Shown here piece after piece: positions 23,777-31,630 of a stretch of 64,000 nucleotides of DNA (position 1 is the stretch's first letter; each line of letters begins with the position of its first letter). The stretch spans positions 47,214 through 111,213 of the forward strand of contig JAVBNG010000007.1 in assembly GCA_031551695.1 (NCBI GenBank). The letters are read 5' to 3'. The notes under the pieces are model-generated. The model saw only the letters and a program-made list of their open reading frames with translations. It did no database searches and had not been told where the DNA came from. The stretch is from JAAYCI01 sp031551695 (lineage in GTDB: Bacteria > Bacillota > Clostridia > Oscillospirales > Ruminococcaceae). The translations under genes were made by a program, and so were the position numbers.

Positions 23777-24298
23777 CTAAAGTGGCAATCGTTCAAACAA
23801 GGGCCCGCCTGTAACAGCGCCGCTTTTACCGTTTGTTTCACAGGCTTCCCCGCCGCCATCGCCCAATGTAATGAGGCCATAGGAAGCCGGGCCGCCACGC
23901 GGCATGGAGATGGAGCCGGGATTGAACAAATGCACGCCATTGTACTTTTCGTAAAAAGCGCGGTGGGTGTGGCCGAAGAGGACAATGTCCGCGTCGCGGG
24001 ATTTTGCGGCGCGCAGCAGGCCGGAAGTGCCGGACTTGGCGCCGTGTAGGTTGCCATGGGTGTAAAAAATAAGGTGGCCGGCGCATGGCACAAGGCCTTC
24101 GTCCGGGTCAAAAGAGCCAAAATCGCAGTTGCCGCGCACCCGGTACAGGGGCATGGTGGGAAAACGCTCCGCCAAAACGTCGGCACCGCGTGTGCCGTCG
24201 CCCAAAAAAAAGCAGGCGGCAGCGTCCGCATGGCGCGCGGCGGCAGGCGGCATAGAGGTGATGTCGTTGTGGGAATCGGAAAAAACGAGGAGTTTCAT
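23777..24298 (-). CDS. YfcE/MJ0936-family metallophosphodiesterase
   Basis: This is a 173-residue calcineurin-like phosphoesterase. Metal-binding motifs appear in order: 'FSDSHND', 'LGDG', 'GNCD', 'YTHGNLHG' and 'FGHTH'. Family members act as phosphodiesterases on small substrates; the physiological substrate is unknown. It is separated from rsmI upstream by a 292-bp gap containing the second copy of a short repeat. Confidence 0.88.
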   Translation of the reverse strand: MKLLVFSDSHNDITSMPPAAARHADAAACFFLGDGTRGADVLAERFPTMPLYRVRGNCDFGSFDPDEGLVPCAGHLIFYTHGNLHGAKSGTSGLLRAAKSRDADIVLFGHTHRAFYEKYNGVHLFNPGSISMPRGGPASYGLITLGDGGGEACETNGKSGAVTGGPLFERLPL

Positions 24299-24383
24299 GT
24301 GTGTGCGCCGGGTGTGGCGTGTTCCTTTGCTGTGTTTGTTATGTATAAGATTGGGGAGGCTGGTTGGACATGCACAGTTTGAT

Positions 24384-24426
24384 CCGAACCGCTACGGCAG
24401 CCCCCGGCGTGCGGATCCTGTCACGG
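24384..24426. repeat. two-copy intergenic repeat, second copy
   Basis: CCGAACCGCT, 17 bases, GCGGATCCTGTCACGG. The first copy is at 13418-13459. Here the block is embedded in a larger fold: GGACATG (24365-24371) can pair with CATGTCC downstream, and GATCCG with CGGATC. It lies in the 24299-24590 gap beyond the 3' end of rsmI, where no coding potential was seen. Confidence 0.6.
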
Positions 24427-24590
24427 GACATGTCCTCTTTTCCGGCACTGCGCCGGCGTGTGAGGGAGGGAAACAGGCACGCTTCGCGGCCTGCCAAAGA
24501 AATCAGCTCGCCGGCTCCATTTCGTCCGTTCGAACAAGCCCCGCACCACCCGCTCCATACCGTTGCAAACGTGGTTCAAACCCCAATCGC

Positions 24591-25439
24591 CTAACCCTGC
24601 TTGCCGGCAAGGGCCTGCATCTCGCGGTATATCTCACTTTTGGGGTGGCCGGTTGCGGCGGCGGTGCGTTTGGCTGCTTCGCTTTTGGAAAGGTTTTCCG
24701 CTTTGGCAAGGTCTGCCGCCATCGCCGCCGCTTCGCTGAGGGATGGCTGTTCCGGCTCAGGCGGCGCGCAGCCCGCCACCACCAGCACGAACTCCCCTCT
24801 CGGCGGCTGTGCCGCATAATGTTCGGCGGCCTCGCCCAAGGTGGTGACGAGGAATTCCTCGTGCAGTTTCGTCAGTTCGCGGCAGACGGTGAGGGCGCGT
24901 TCGGCGGAAAAGGCGGCGATGAGGTCTTGCAGGGTGTGTGGCAATTTGTGGGGTGCCTCGTAAAACAGCATGGTGCGCTGTTCGGTTTTCAGCGCTTCCA
25001 GTCGCGCGCGGCGCTGGCCTTTGTTCATGGGTAAAAAGCCCTCGAACACAAAGCGGGTGGTGTCTTGCCCGGAGGCTGAAAGCGCCGCGGCGCCCGCAAA
25101 GCAGCCGGGAACGGGCGACACCGGCACGCCCCGGCGGCGCGCGGCGGCCACCAGCACGCTGCCGGGGTCGCTGATAGCGGGGGTGCCCGCGTCCGAGCAC
25201 AGGGCACAAGACTCGCCCGCGGCGATCCTGTCTGTGATATCGTCCGCTTTGGCCGTTTCATTATAGCCGTGGCAGCTGATGAGCGGCTTTTTTATTTGCA
25301 AATGGTTTAACAGCCGCAGGGTGACGCGGGTGTCCTCCGCGGCAACAAAATCCACTTCGCGCAGTATGTTGATTGCGCGCAAAGTAAGATCATCCAAATT
25401 TCCAATAGGTGTTGATACAACATAAAGAATACCGCTCAT
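24591..25439 (-). CDS. rsmI: 16S rRNA (cytidine1402-2'-O)-methyltransferase
   Basis: This 282-residue SAM-dependent enzyme of the tetrapyrrole-methylase fold 2'-O-methylates C1402 in the decoding centre of 16S rRNA. Signature strips are 'VSTPIGNLDDLTLRAI' at the N-terminus, 'DFVAAEDTR' near 32, 'CSDAGTPAISDPG' near 80 and 'GTTRFVFEGFLP'-type region near 120. In B. subtilis the orthologue is yabC of the same gene block. It has its own promoter. Confidence 0.94.
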   Translation of the reverse strand: MSGILYVVSTPIGNLDDLTLRAINILREVDFVAAEDTRVTLRLLNHLQIKKPLISCHGYNETAKADDITDRIAAGESCALCSDAGTPAISDPGSVLVAAARRRGVPVSPVPGCFAGAAALSASGQDTTRFVFEGFLPMNKGQRRARLEALKTEQRTMLFYEAPHKLPHTLQDLIAAFSAERALTVCRELTKLHEEFLVTTLGEAAEHYAAQPPRGEFVLVVAGCAPPEPEQPSLSEAAAMAADLAKAENLSKSEAAKRTAAATGHPKSEIYREMQALAGKQG

Positions 25440-25470
25440 TCAAAAATCCTTTGTGAAACAAGTTGGTTAC

Positions 25471-25501
25471 AATATATGCCATATTGTGAAAATCACAATA
25501 T
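25471..25501 (-). promoter_or_regulatory. promoter of rsmI with overlapping hairpin
   Basis: On the minus strand, -35 TTGTGA (25498-25493) and -10 TATATT (25476-25471) are 16 bp apart. ATATTGTG / CACAATAT (25481-25488, 25494-25501) form a perfect 8-bp inverted repeat over the -35. Confidence 0.5.
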
Positions 25502-25607
25502 ATAGAATCGTTAAAACCTAAAACAACAAATCACGAAACCCGTGCCGGAACCACGACAAAGGTGTTTCAAGCATTGGGTGGCAATATTGGCGGCGGGGTT
25601 GCCTGGC

Positions 25608-26270
25608 TTAATAACAGACGGGAGTTTCCATCAGGATGTCCGGCTCGATGATAAGCCCCTCGCCCGCGCGCTTTCGGGCGTCCACCAGGGCCAGCCACGC
25701 CGCTTTTTGAGGCGCGTGGCGCACCAGCCGCAGGCGCTTCGGCACAAGGTGCGCCGCGGTAAGCGCGGCAAACAGCGGGCTAATCTGCCCTGCCGGGTAG
25801 CACAGGCAAAAGCGCCCGCCGTCTTTCAGCAGGCGGGCCGCCGCTTCGCACAGGCCGGCGAGGCCCTCCCCTTCCCAATGCCTTGCCGCTGCGCGCTGTG
25901 TGCTTGCGGCGCGCGCGCCTTCGGTAAAATAAGGTGGGTTTGCAATGGCCATATCGAACCGGTGGGTGGTGCGGTAGCCGGTAAAGCTGGCGCACACGGC
26001 CTCCATATTTTCGGCGCGGTTGTGCGTTTTCGCCTGCTGCAGCAATCGAATGGCGTCACTGTCTTTGTCTACACCCACAAGGTGGCCATGGCAGCCCGCG
26101 TCCAGCAAAGAAAGCAGCAAAATGCCGCCGCCACAGCCAAGGTCGCACACGGAAAAATGCGGCTTTGCGCCGCAAAACCGGGCAAGCAGCAGGGAATCTG
26201 TGCCAATGCGGTGGGCCTCGTCGGTATACACCGCCGTGCCGTTTGGCAGGGTTTCTGTTTTCAGCGGCAT
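25608..26270 (-). CDS. N6-adenine methyltransferase, TrmN6/YabB-like
   Basis: This is a 220-residue class I SAM methyltransferase. The SAM-binding 'CDLGCGGGILLLSLL' is near residue 40 and the catalytic N6-adenine motif 'NPPYF' near 115. By family and by synteny (yabB of the B. subtilis yaa/yab block) it probably modifies adenine 37 of a tRNA. The ATG at 26270 has GGAGG upstream. The longer open frame to 26486 runs through the antisense of the ferredoxin and is rejected. Confidence 0.85.
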   Translation of the reverse strand: MPLKTETLPNGTAVYTDEAHRIGTDSLLLARFCGAKPHFSVCDLGCGGGILLLSLLDAGCHGHLVGVDKDSDAIRLLQQAKTHNRAENMEAVCASFTGYRTTHRFDMAIANPPYFTEGARAASTQRAAARHWEGEGLAGLCEAAARLLKDGGRFCLCYPAGQISPLFAALTAAHLVPKRLRLVRHAPQKAAWLALVDARKRAGEGLIIEPDILMETPVCY

Positions 26271-26290
26271 GGCGCCTCCGTTACAATGCA

Positions 26291-26320
26291 GCAAAACCCC
26301 GCGCCTTGGCGGGGTTTTGC
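26291..26320 (-). terminator. intrinsic terminator after the ferredoxin gene
   Basis: GCAAAACCCCGC pairs with the inverse GCGGGGTTTTGC-type arm (12 bp, small loop); the stem itself ends in T on either strand. It separates the ferredoxin from the trmN6-like gene. Confidence 0.6.
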
Positions 26321-26368
26321 ATCGTCCGCGGGGGCGGACGTATTTGCGCATGTATTTCCCAAAAGGGC

Positions 26369-26539
26369 TTATGCCGGGGCAATGGCCTCTGTGGGGCACA
26401 CGCCGGCGCAGGTGCCGCAATCGGTGCATTTGTCCGCGTCGATCACAAATTGCTCGCCGCCGTCCGAAATGGCGCCAACCGGGCATTCACCTTCGCAGGT
26501 GCCGCAAGAAATGCACTCGGAACTGATTTTGTAAGCCAT
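26369..26539 (-). CDS. 2[4Fe-4S] ferredoxin
   Basis: This is a 56-residue bacterial ferredoxin with two CxxCxxCxxxCP motifs (CISCGTCEGECP near residues 11-22 and CTDCGTCAGVCP near 40-51), each liganding one [4Fe-4S] cluster. It is the likely electron acceptor of pyruvate:ferredoxin oxidoreductase. Start 26539 has AAGGAGA upstream. Its position between ricT and the trmN6-like gene is unusual compared with Bacillus; RicT-containing complexes also carry Fe-S clusters. Confidence 0.95.
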   Translation of the reverse strand: MAYKISSECISCGTCEGECPVGAISDGGEQFVIDADKCTDCGTCAGVCPTEAIAPA

Positions 26540-26708
26540 AAGGTGTTGTCTCCTTCCATAATTGCCGCCGGTGCGCTCAATAATATAACCGGCATTCTGG
26601 AATATCTTCACATTCCTAACAGCATTTTACCATAAATTTGGCGGTTGGCAAGGTGTAAATTGTCAACTTCGTAATTTTTTGGGGAACTTAACGCCTTGGG
26701 GTGTGAAT

Positions 26709-27614
26709 TCACGCTTCGGGCGTGGCGGTGTTCGTCTCGGCCGGCGGGGCTTCCAAAGGCGCTTCGTCTGCTTCCGGCGGCTCCGGGATAGGTGCGCGCT
26801 TGCCGCCGCGGAGGTACTCGCAGTTTTTGCGGTGGTAAAACCGCGGCATATAGTCAGTTCCGGCTTCGAGGCGCACGCGCAGCTGGCCGCTGATGAGGTT
26901 CACCTCGGTGACGGTGCCCTGGCCGTCCGGGGTTTTTACCGTGCTGCCAAGGCCTGGGGTGATACGGTTCAGGTGTTCGTAGGCGGGCTGCTCATAAGAC
27001 AGGCAGCACATCAGCCGCCCGCAGGAGCCGGAGATTTTGGCCGGGTTCAGCGAAAGGCCCTGCTCCTTTGCCATTTTGATGGAAACCGGCTGGAAATTTT
27101 TTAAAAACCGGCTGCAGCAAAAAGGCTGGCCGCAAATGCCAAGGCCGCCCAGCATTTTCGATTCATCGCGCACGCCGATTTGCCGCAGCTCGATGCGGGT
27201 GCGGAACACGGCGGCGAGGTCCTTCACCAGCTCGCGGAAATCCACACGGCCGTCGGCGGTGAAGTAAAAAATAATTTTATTGCGGTTGAACGAATATTCC
27301 ACGTCGATCAGCTTCATGGCAAGGCCGCGTGCCTCAATTTTTTCCTCGCAGGTGGCGAAGGCCTTTTTCTCGTCCTCGCGGTTTTGCCGCATGCGGCGCA
27401 CGTCGGCGTCGTCCGCCATGCGCACCACGCTTTTCAGCCCCTGGGTGATGGAATAATCCGGCACGTTGTGGGGCCCCTGGGCCACCTCGCCGCACTCCTG
27501 GCCGCGCTGGGTGTCCACAATCACATAGTCCCCAGTGTGGATATCGAGGCCCGCGGGGTCGAAATAATAGGACTTTCCGGTGGATTTGAACCGGACGCTG
27601 ACAATGGTTTTCAT
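26709..27614 (-). CDS. ricT: PSP1-domain protein RicT (YaaT)
   Basis: This is a 301-residue PSP1-family protein. In B. subtilis RicT acts with RicA and RicF as a Fe-S-containing complex that steers RNase Y cleavage of operon mRNAs and affects competence, biofilm and sporulation. The conserved cysteine strips 'GICGQPFCCSRFL' (near 160) and 'GSCGRLMCCLSYE' (near 195) are present. A low-complexity Pro/Glu tail follows residue 270. It lies downstream of holB in the order expected for the yaa block; RNase Y itself is encoded at the right end of this window. Confidence 0.92.
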   Translation of the reverse strand: MKTIVSVRFKSTGKSYYFDPAGLDIHTGDYVIVDTQRGQECGEVAQGPHNVPDYSITQGLKSVVRMADDADVRRMRQNREDEKKAFATCEEKIEARGLAMKLIDVEYSFNRNKIIFYFTADGRVDFRELVKDLAAVFRTRIELRQIGVRDESKMLGGLGICGQPFCCSRFLKNFQPVSIKMAKEQGLSLNPAKISGSCGRLMCCLSYEQPAYEHLNRITPGLGSTVKTPDGQGTVTEVNLISGQLRVRLEAGTDYMPRFYHRKNCEYLRGGKRAPIPEPPEADEAPLEAPPAETNTATPEA

Positions 27615-27775
27615 GTGTGTTCCTTACTATGTATTACGTATTTACGTTTTAATATTTTGTGAAATATTTTTGCCCGTTTTATTTTCTATTTTACGCCTAT
27701 TTTGTGTTTTATTTATGGCTTCGCGGTTTGCACTTTTTGTGCCCGCCCTTCGCGCAGCGCTTTTGGTGCGCATGT

Positions 27776-28708
27776 TCAACGCCCTATCTCCACCGCCAGG
27801 GCCGCAAAGGTGATTTTGGGCGCGGCGTTTGCCACAAGGGCGCCGCGCGCGGCGGTGACGAGACCGATGGCCTGCCCGGCCAGGTCCCGCGGAAGCAGCG
27901 GAATGCCTTGCACCTTTATTTCCCGCAGGGAAAGCTCCAAAAGGCATAAAAAATCGTACAATAGGGCCTCGCGGGCGGGGCGCATGTCCTCGCCCTGGCC
28001 TTCATATGTGGAAAAAATTTGCAACAGCGCGTATTTGTCGTTTTTGGCCAGGGCCTTCACCAGCAAAAAGGCTCCCCGCAAAATGTCCAGCCGCTTTTCG
28101 TTTTCCAGCGCTTTCAGGCATAGGCCATAGCGGGCGTCGTAAACAGTAGTCAGCAGGTTTGGCATGATTTCAGGCAAATTCGGTGGTTTTATAGCGGATA
28201 AACGGCATTCACAAAGGACGGCGCCGATGGGGGTGAGGGTGAAGACGGCGCAGCGGCTTTGCACGGTGACAGGCAGGGCCGAAGGGCTGTAGGCCTCCAA
28301 AATAAACAGCACGCCGTCGGGCGGCTCTTCTAAAATTTTCAACAGGGCGTTGGCCGCCGGGCCCGCCAGCTTGTGGGCGCCCTTCACCAGCACCACGCGG
28401 CCGTTCGCGCTCATGGAGGTGAGGAACGCCTCGCTGCGCACGGCGCGCACGTCGTCGATGGGGATGCCCCCGGAGGCGCCTTTGCCCGCGAGCACCAGCA
28501 CTTCCGGGCTTTCCAGCCGCAGCACGGCTTCGGCGGCGGGGCCGCCTTCGGGGAACAGGTAATCCGCCGCAAGGCAGCGCGCAAAACAGCCGCGCCCGCA
28601 GCCATCCGGCGCCGCAACCAAAACGGCGTGCGGCAGGTTCCCCGCTGCCAGCGCGGTTTTTATGGTTTGCTTTACGTCGTCATTCCCGAGAAAGGTATCC
28701 AGTTGCAT
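27776..28708 (-). CDS. holB: DNA polymerase III subunit delta prime
   Basis: This is a 310-residue clamp-loader subunit of the DnaX/HolB AAA+ family. The 'LPHAVLVAAPDGCGRGCFA' strip replaces a true Walker A, as usual for delta prime, and 'GRVVLVKGAHKLAGPAANALLKILEEPP' is the diagnostic region. The Zn-binding cysteine module is reduced. Its ATG overlaps the darA stop codon (ATGA), so the two are translationally coupled. Confidence 0.9.
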   Translation of the reverse strand: MQLDTFLGNDDVKQTIKTALAAGNLPHAVLVAAPDGCGRGCFARCLAADYLFPEGGPAAEAVLRLESPEVLVLAGKGASGGIPIDDVRAVRSEAFLTSMSANGRVVLVKGAHKLAGPAANALLKILEEPPDGVLFILEAYSPSALPVTVQSRCAVFTLTPIGAVLCECRLSAIKPPNLPEIMPNLLTTVYDARYGLCLKALENEKRLDILRGAFLLVKALAKNDKYALLQIFSTYEGQGEDMRPAREALLYDFLCLLELSLREIKVQGIPLLPRDLAGQAIGLVTAARGALVANAAPKITFAALAVEIGR

Positions 28709-29031
28709 CAGAGTTTTTCAAACCGTTCCACGTCGGTAACGAACACCGTCGCGCCGCCAACGGTCACTTCCAGCGGGTAGGCCGCGGCCACGCCCACGCC
28801 GTAGCTGGAGGAGCTTGGCACCACCTCCGTGCGCTTGCGGGAGCAATCGGCTATGATGCCGATGCACTCGTCTACCTTATCGTCTTGGGTGCCGATGAGC
28901 AGCGTCATGTTGCCGGCCAGCAGGAAACCGCCCGTGGTGGACAGCTTGGTGACGGCGAAGCCCGCCTTGATCAGTTCCTGCGTGACATGGCGGGAGTCCT
29001 CTTTATTGACAATGGCGGTGATGAGTTTCAT
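28708..29031 (-). CDS. darA: cyclic di-AMP receptor, PII-like (DarA/PstA/YaaQ)
   Basis: This is a 107-residue PII-like trimeric signal protein. The strips 'MKLITAIVNKEDSRHVTQEL', 'FAVTKLSTTGGFLLAGNMTLLIG' and the C-terminal 'GGATVFVTDVERFEKL' identify DarA/YaaQ, which binds cyclic di-AMP. The start at 29031 has CGGAGGTG upstream; the longer frame to 29130 lacks a ribosome binding site. Bacillus has tmk immediately upstream of this gene; here tmk is absent from that position. Confidence 0.93.
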   Translation of the reverse strand: MKLITAIVNKEDSRHVTQELIKAGFAVTKLSTTGGFLLAGNMTLLIGTQDDKVDECIGIIADCSRKRTEVVPSSSSYGVGVAAAYPLEVTVGGATVFVTDVERFEKL

Positions 29032-29142
29032 GCAAAACACCTCCGTGCGAAGAATCTGTTTTAAACGGGAGACAGCCTCCGGCTTTATGCGGCCTGCGGT
29101 GCGCTGCAGCAAGGGCCGCGCGGCATGCAATTTGCCTCGCTT

Positions 29143-30552
29143 TTATTTTACCACATCGACAGCCAGAATTCCAGCGGCGGCATAAAGCGTGGCGGCGGCT
29201 TCGTCCAGCACCTCCCCCGGCACCACCGGCGGCACGCCCGGCGGGCAGGGTGCCTCAATGAAAGCGGCCACGCGACCCACGGCTGCGGCAAGCGAAACGG
29301 TCTCCGTTTCCGTCCAAAAAGCCTCCCGTGGGGTGCAAGCGACCTCCGGCAGCTGTGGCTGGGGCGGCAAAGGCCGCATATGAGGCGCATCTGCGCCGTT
29401 GGCGCGGCATATTTTTTCAGTTTCGGTGCTATCATGAGCAGAATTATCAATAAAAGAGGTGTGTCCGGCAAATTTTGCGATATAATTTGCTAAAACAGTC
29501 GTTAATTGTGCAAAATTTTCGTCCGTGTTATAGGGCGAGGCCATCAGCGCCACGCAGCGGCCGTCGGTATATTCGGGCAAAATGCCCCCGGCGGCGAAGG
29601 CTTGCTCCAGCGGTGCTGTGGGCAGGCCGGCCATGGCGGGGTCAAGACAAAGGCGCAGGCGGTCCGCGCTTTGGCGCACAATGCCCCCGGCGTTTGCGGC
29701 TTTTACAGCGGTGGCAAGCCGTGCGGCGGCGGCTTCAAAATTCGGCGGGCACTGGGACAACAGCCCCGCCAACCAGGCCAGGCTTGCCAGCACCAAGTAG
29801 CTGGGGCTGGTGGAGGAATACAGGTTCAGCGCGCGGCGGGCGGCTGTGGCGGCGGCTTCGTCCGCTGCGCCAAGGTGCAAAAGGGCCCCGGGCGTTACGC
29901 AGGGCAGTGTTTTGTGGGCGGAGTCACACGCCGCGTCGGCCCCAAGGGTGATGGGGTGGATGTCTGGCCGCAAAAACCGCAGGTAAGCGCCGTGGGCGTT
30001 GTCCACCAGCAGTTTGCCGCCGTGGGCGTGGCAAATTTCGGACAGGGCGCGGACGTCCTGCACGTGGCCGTAATAATCCGGCGAGGTGACGTAAACCGGC
30101 GCGCCGGGGTATTTTTCCAGAGCGGCGGCGAGGGTATCCGGTGAAAGCAGGCCGTTTGCAAGGGGCAGCCAAACGGGCACGGCCCCGGTGAAGCACAGGC
30201 TGCGCACCGCCGCGGCGTGGCAGCCGCGCGCCATGATGACCGGCTTGCCCGGTGCCGTGTGCAGGTGCAGCATGGCCTCGATGCAAGCGGTGGAGCCGGC
30301 GGCGGAATACAGCGTGTGGGCGCTGCCGAACACGCCCGCCATCAGGTGCTCGCTTTCGGCCAGGGGGCCGGCCGGGTGCTGCAAATCGCACGCGCCGTCT
30401 ATCTCGGTCAAATCAAATTTTGCGGCGCCACCCAAAAAAGGCAGGGCGTCTCCCCTGCCTTTGTGGCCGGGCACAAAAAAGCGCGTGTCCAGCCGGGCCA
30501 GCTTTGCTATCTCACTATAAAAGGGAATGTACCCGGTCGGTTCGGCGCACAT
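29143..30552 (-). CDS. Orn/Lys/Arg decarboxylase-family protein (YaaO-like)
   Basis: This is a 469-residue PLP-dependent fold-type I protein of the short (firmicute) arginine/lysine/ornithine decarboxylase family. 'RFFVPGHKGRGDALPFLG' near the N-terminus and the PLP lysine in 'DSAHKTLPCVTPGALL' near residue 220 are diagnostic. It is yaaO-like by synteny. The substrate (arginine or lysine) cannot be read from sequence. Its ATG overlaps the stop of the upstream rhomboid-like gene (ATGA). Confidence 0.88.
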   Translation of the reverse strand: MCAEPTGYIPFYSEIAKLARLDTRFFVPGHKGRGDALPFLGGAAKFDLTEIDGACDLQHPAGPLAESEHLMAGVFGSAHTLYSAAGSTACIEAMLHLHTAPGKPVIMARGCHAAAVRSLCFTGAVPVWLPLANGLLSPDTLAAALEKYPGAPVYVTSPDYYGHVQDVRALSEICHAHGGKLLVDNAHGAYLRFLRPDIHPITLGADAACDSAHKTLPCVTPGALLHLGAADEAAATAARRALNLYSSTSPSYLVLASLAWLAGLLSQCPPNFEAAAARLATAVKAANAGGIVRQSADRLRLCLDPAMAGLPTAPLEQAFAAGGILPEYTDGRCVALMASPYNTDENFAQLTTVLANYIAKFAGHTSFIDNSAHDSTETEKICRANGADAPHMRPLPPQPQLPEVACTPREAFWTETETVSLAAAVGRVAAFIEAPCPPGVPPVVPGEVLDEAAATLYAAAGILAVDVVK

Positions 30553-31235
30553 CAGCGGTTGCGGTTTTGCCAGTTGCGGCGGTTGTTGCGGATACGGATC
30601 ATCTCTTTTACTTTATTGATAAGGGTGCGGCCGAAGAACAGGAAAAACGCCGCCAAGCTGCACGCCAACGCCACCAAAGAGACAATGCCATAGGCGGGCG
30701 AGCCAATGAAAGATAAAATGACGTCAAGCAGCAAAAACGCGCCGTAGCCAAGGGCCAGCCACTTTGCCTTCAGCGGAATGATAAAAAACAGCATGAAGGT
30801 GGTGTCTGGCGCAAGGGCCGCAAAGGCGAGGAACAGCGAAAGGTTGAGGTAGGTGTTGGTGCTGTAGCCGGTGATGAGGCAGGCGATGATGGCGCCGAGC
30901 ATGCCAATGAGGTAGTACACATTCAGCCGGAAGCCTCCCCAGAAATTTTCCAGCGACGTGCCGATGGAATAGTAAAAGAAAAGAGAAATGAGCAGCCAGA
31001 GGACCTGGTTCATGCCGGTGGTGGGCGGCACAAACACAAAGGTGATGAGCCGCCACACCTGCCCATGGAACAGGGCGCTGCGCGTGAGGGCAAGGTACTG
31101 GGAAAGCCCCACGCCATAGGGCGCGCCCACGGTGTCGATCAAAAACACGGCGGCCATGCCGAACACGATGATCATCATCAAGTGCGGAACATAGTATTTG
31201 CCGAATTTATTCTCAAGCTTGTAAAGCCATCTCAT
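30552..31235 (-). CDS. rhomboid-fold membrane protein lacking the catalytic serine
   Basis: This is a 227-residue protein with six hydrophobic helices and a basic C-terminal tail. The loop 'LFHGQVWRLITFVFVP' and helix 'YYSIGTSLENFWGGFRLNVYY' follow the rhomboid plan. Where active rhomboids have G-x-S-G, this protein has 'GMLG', and no catalytic His is seen in the last helix. It is therefore a pseudoprotease-like member. It heads the operon with yaaO. Confidence 0.7.
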   Translation of the reverse strand: MRWLYKLENKFGKYYVPHLMMIIVFGMAAVFLIDTVGAPYGVGLSQYLALTRSALFHGQVWRLITFVFVPPTTGMNQVLWLLISLFFYYSIGTSLENFWGGFRLNVYYLIGMLGAIIACLITGYSTNTYLNLSLFLAFAALAPDTTFMLFFIIPLKAKWLALGYGAFLLLDVILSFIGSPAYGIVSLVALACSLAAFFLFFGRTLINKVKEMIRIRNNRRNWQNRNR

Positions 31236-31368
31236 TGTTTGCTGCCTCCATATCCTTGGCGGCGGGCACAGGGCACCGCCGGTTGTGTATCATAACGCCA
31301 AAGGCCCGGAAATCCTTTCAGAAAGGGCATGTTTGCATGGCCCTGCCCCGCAGTGTGGATACCCGTAT

Positions 31369-31397
31369 ATTGTAACAGAGGCGTGTGGGGAGTTCAA
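31369..31397 (-). promoter_or_regulatory. promoter of the rhomboid-yaaO operon
   Basis: On the minus strand, -35 TTGAAC (31397-31392) and -10 TACAAT (31374-31369) are 17 bp apart. The leader would be about 125 nt and contains a GGCGG...CCGCC hairpin. The rest of the 31236-31630 gap holds a terminator and AT-rich sequence with 'TTTTCAACA' repeats, and no genes. Confidence 0.7.
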
Positions 31398-31443
31398 CAA
31401 AAAGTTAACGAGACTTTCATGACATCACAAAACTTTCAAAATC

Positions 31444-31469
31444 AAAAACCCACAATTGAGTGGGTTTTT
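31444..31469. terminator. bidirectional terminator after nrdJ
   Basis: AAAAACCCAC / GTGGGTTTTT, 10-bp stem with a 6-nt loop. It lies about 160 bp beyond the nrdJ stop codon on the minus strand. Confidence 0.75.
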
Positions 31470-31630
31470 AACATTTTCAACAGGGTTTTCAACAATTGCG
31501 GGCAGCGTGGCCCTATACTTGCTGTAAAATGCAAGTGGTTACGCAAAAAAATTCGAAAAATTTCTGCGGTGGATTCTGTGCGATATTGCCAAAAGGAGGC
31601 AAAAGCGTTTGTCGAACGAAGGAAGCGCGG

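Noticed and set aside
24299..24590. Small protein genes in the gap after rsmI
   Set aside because: The open frames there are Arg/Pro-rich, lack ribosome binding sites and overlap repeat sequence.
26271..26486. 72-residue N-terminal extension of the TrmN6-like protein
   Set aside because: The extension is antisense to the ferredoxin and its terminator, is Arg-rich, and the ATG at 26270 has GGAGG; the extension has no start signal.
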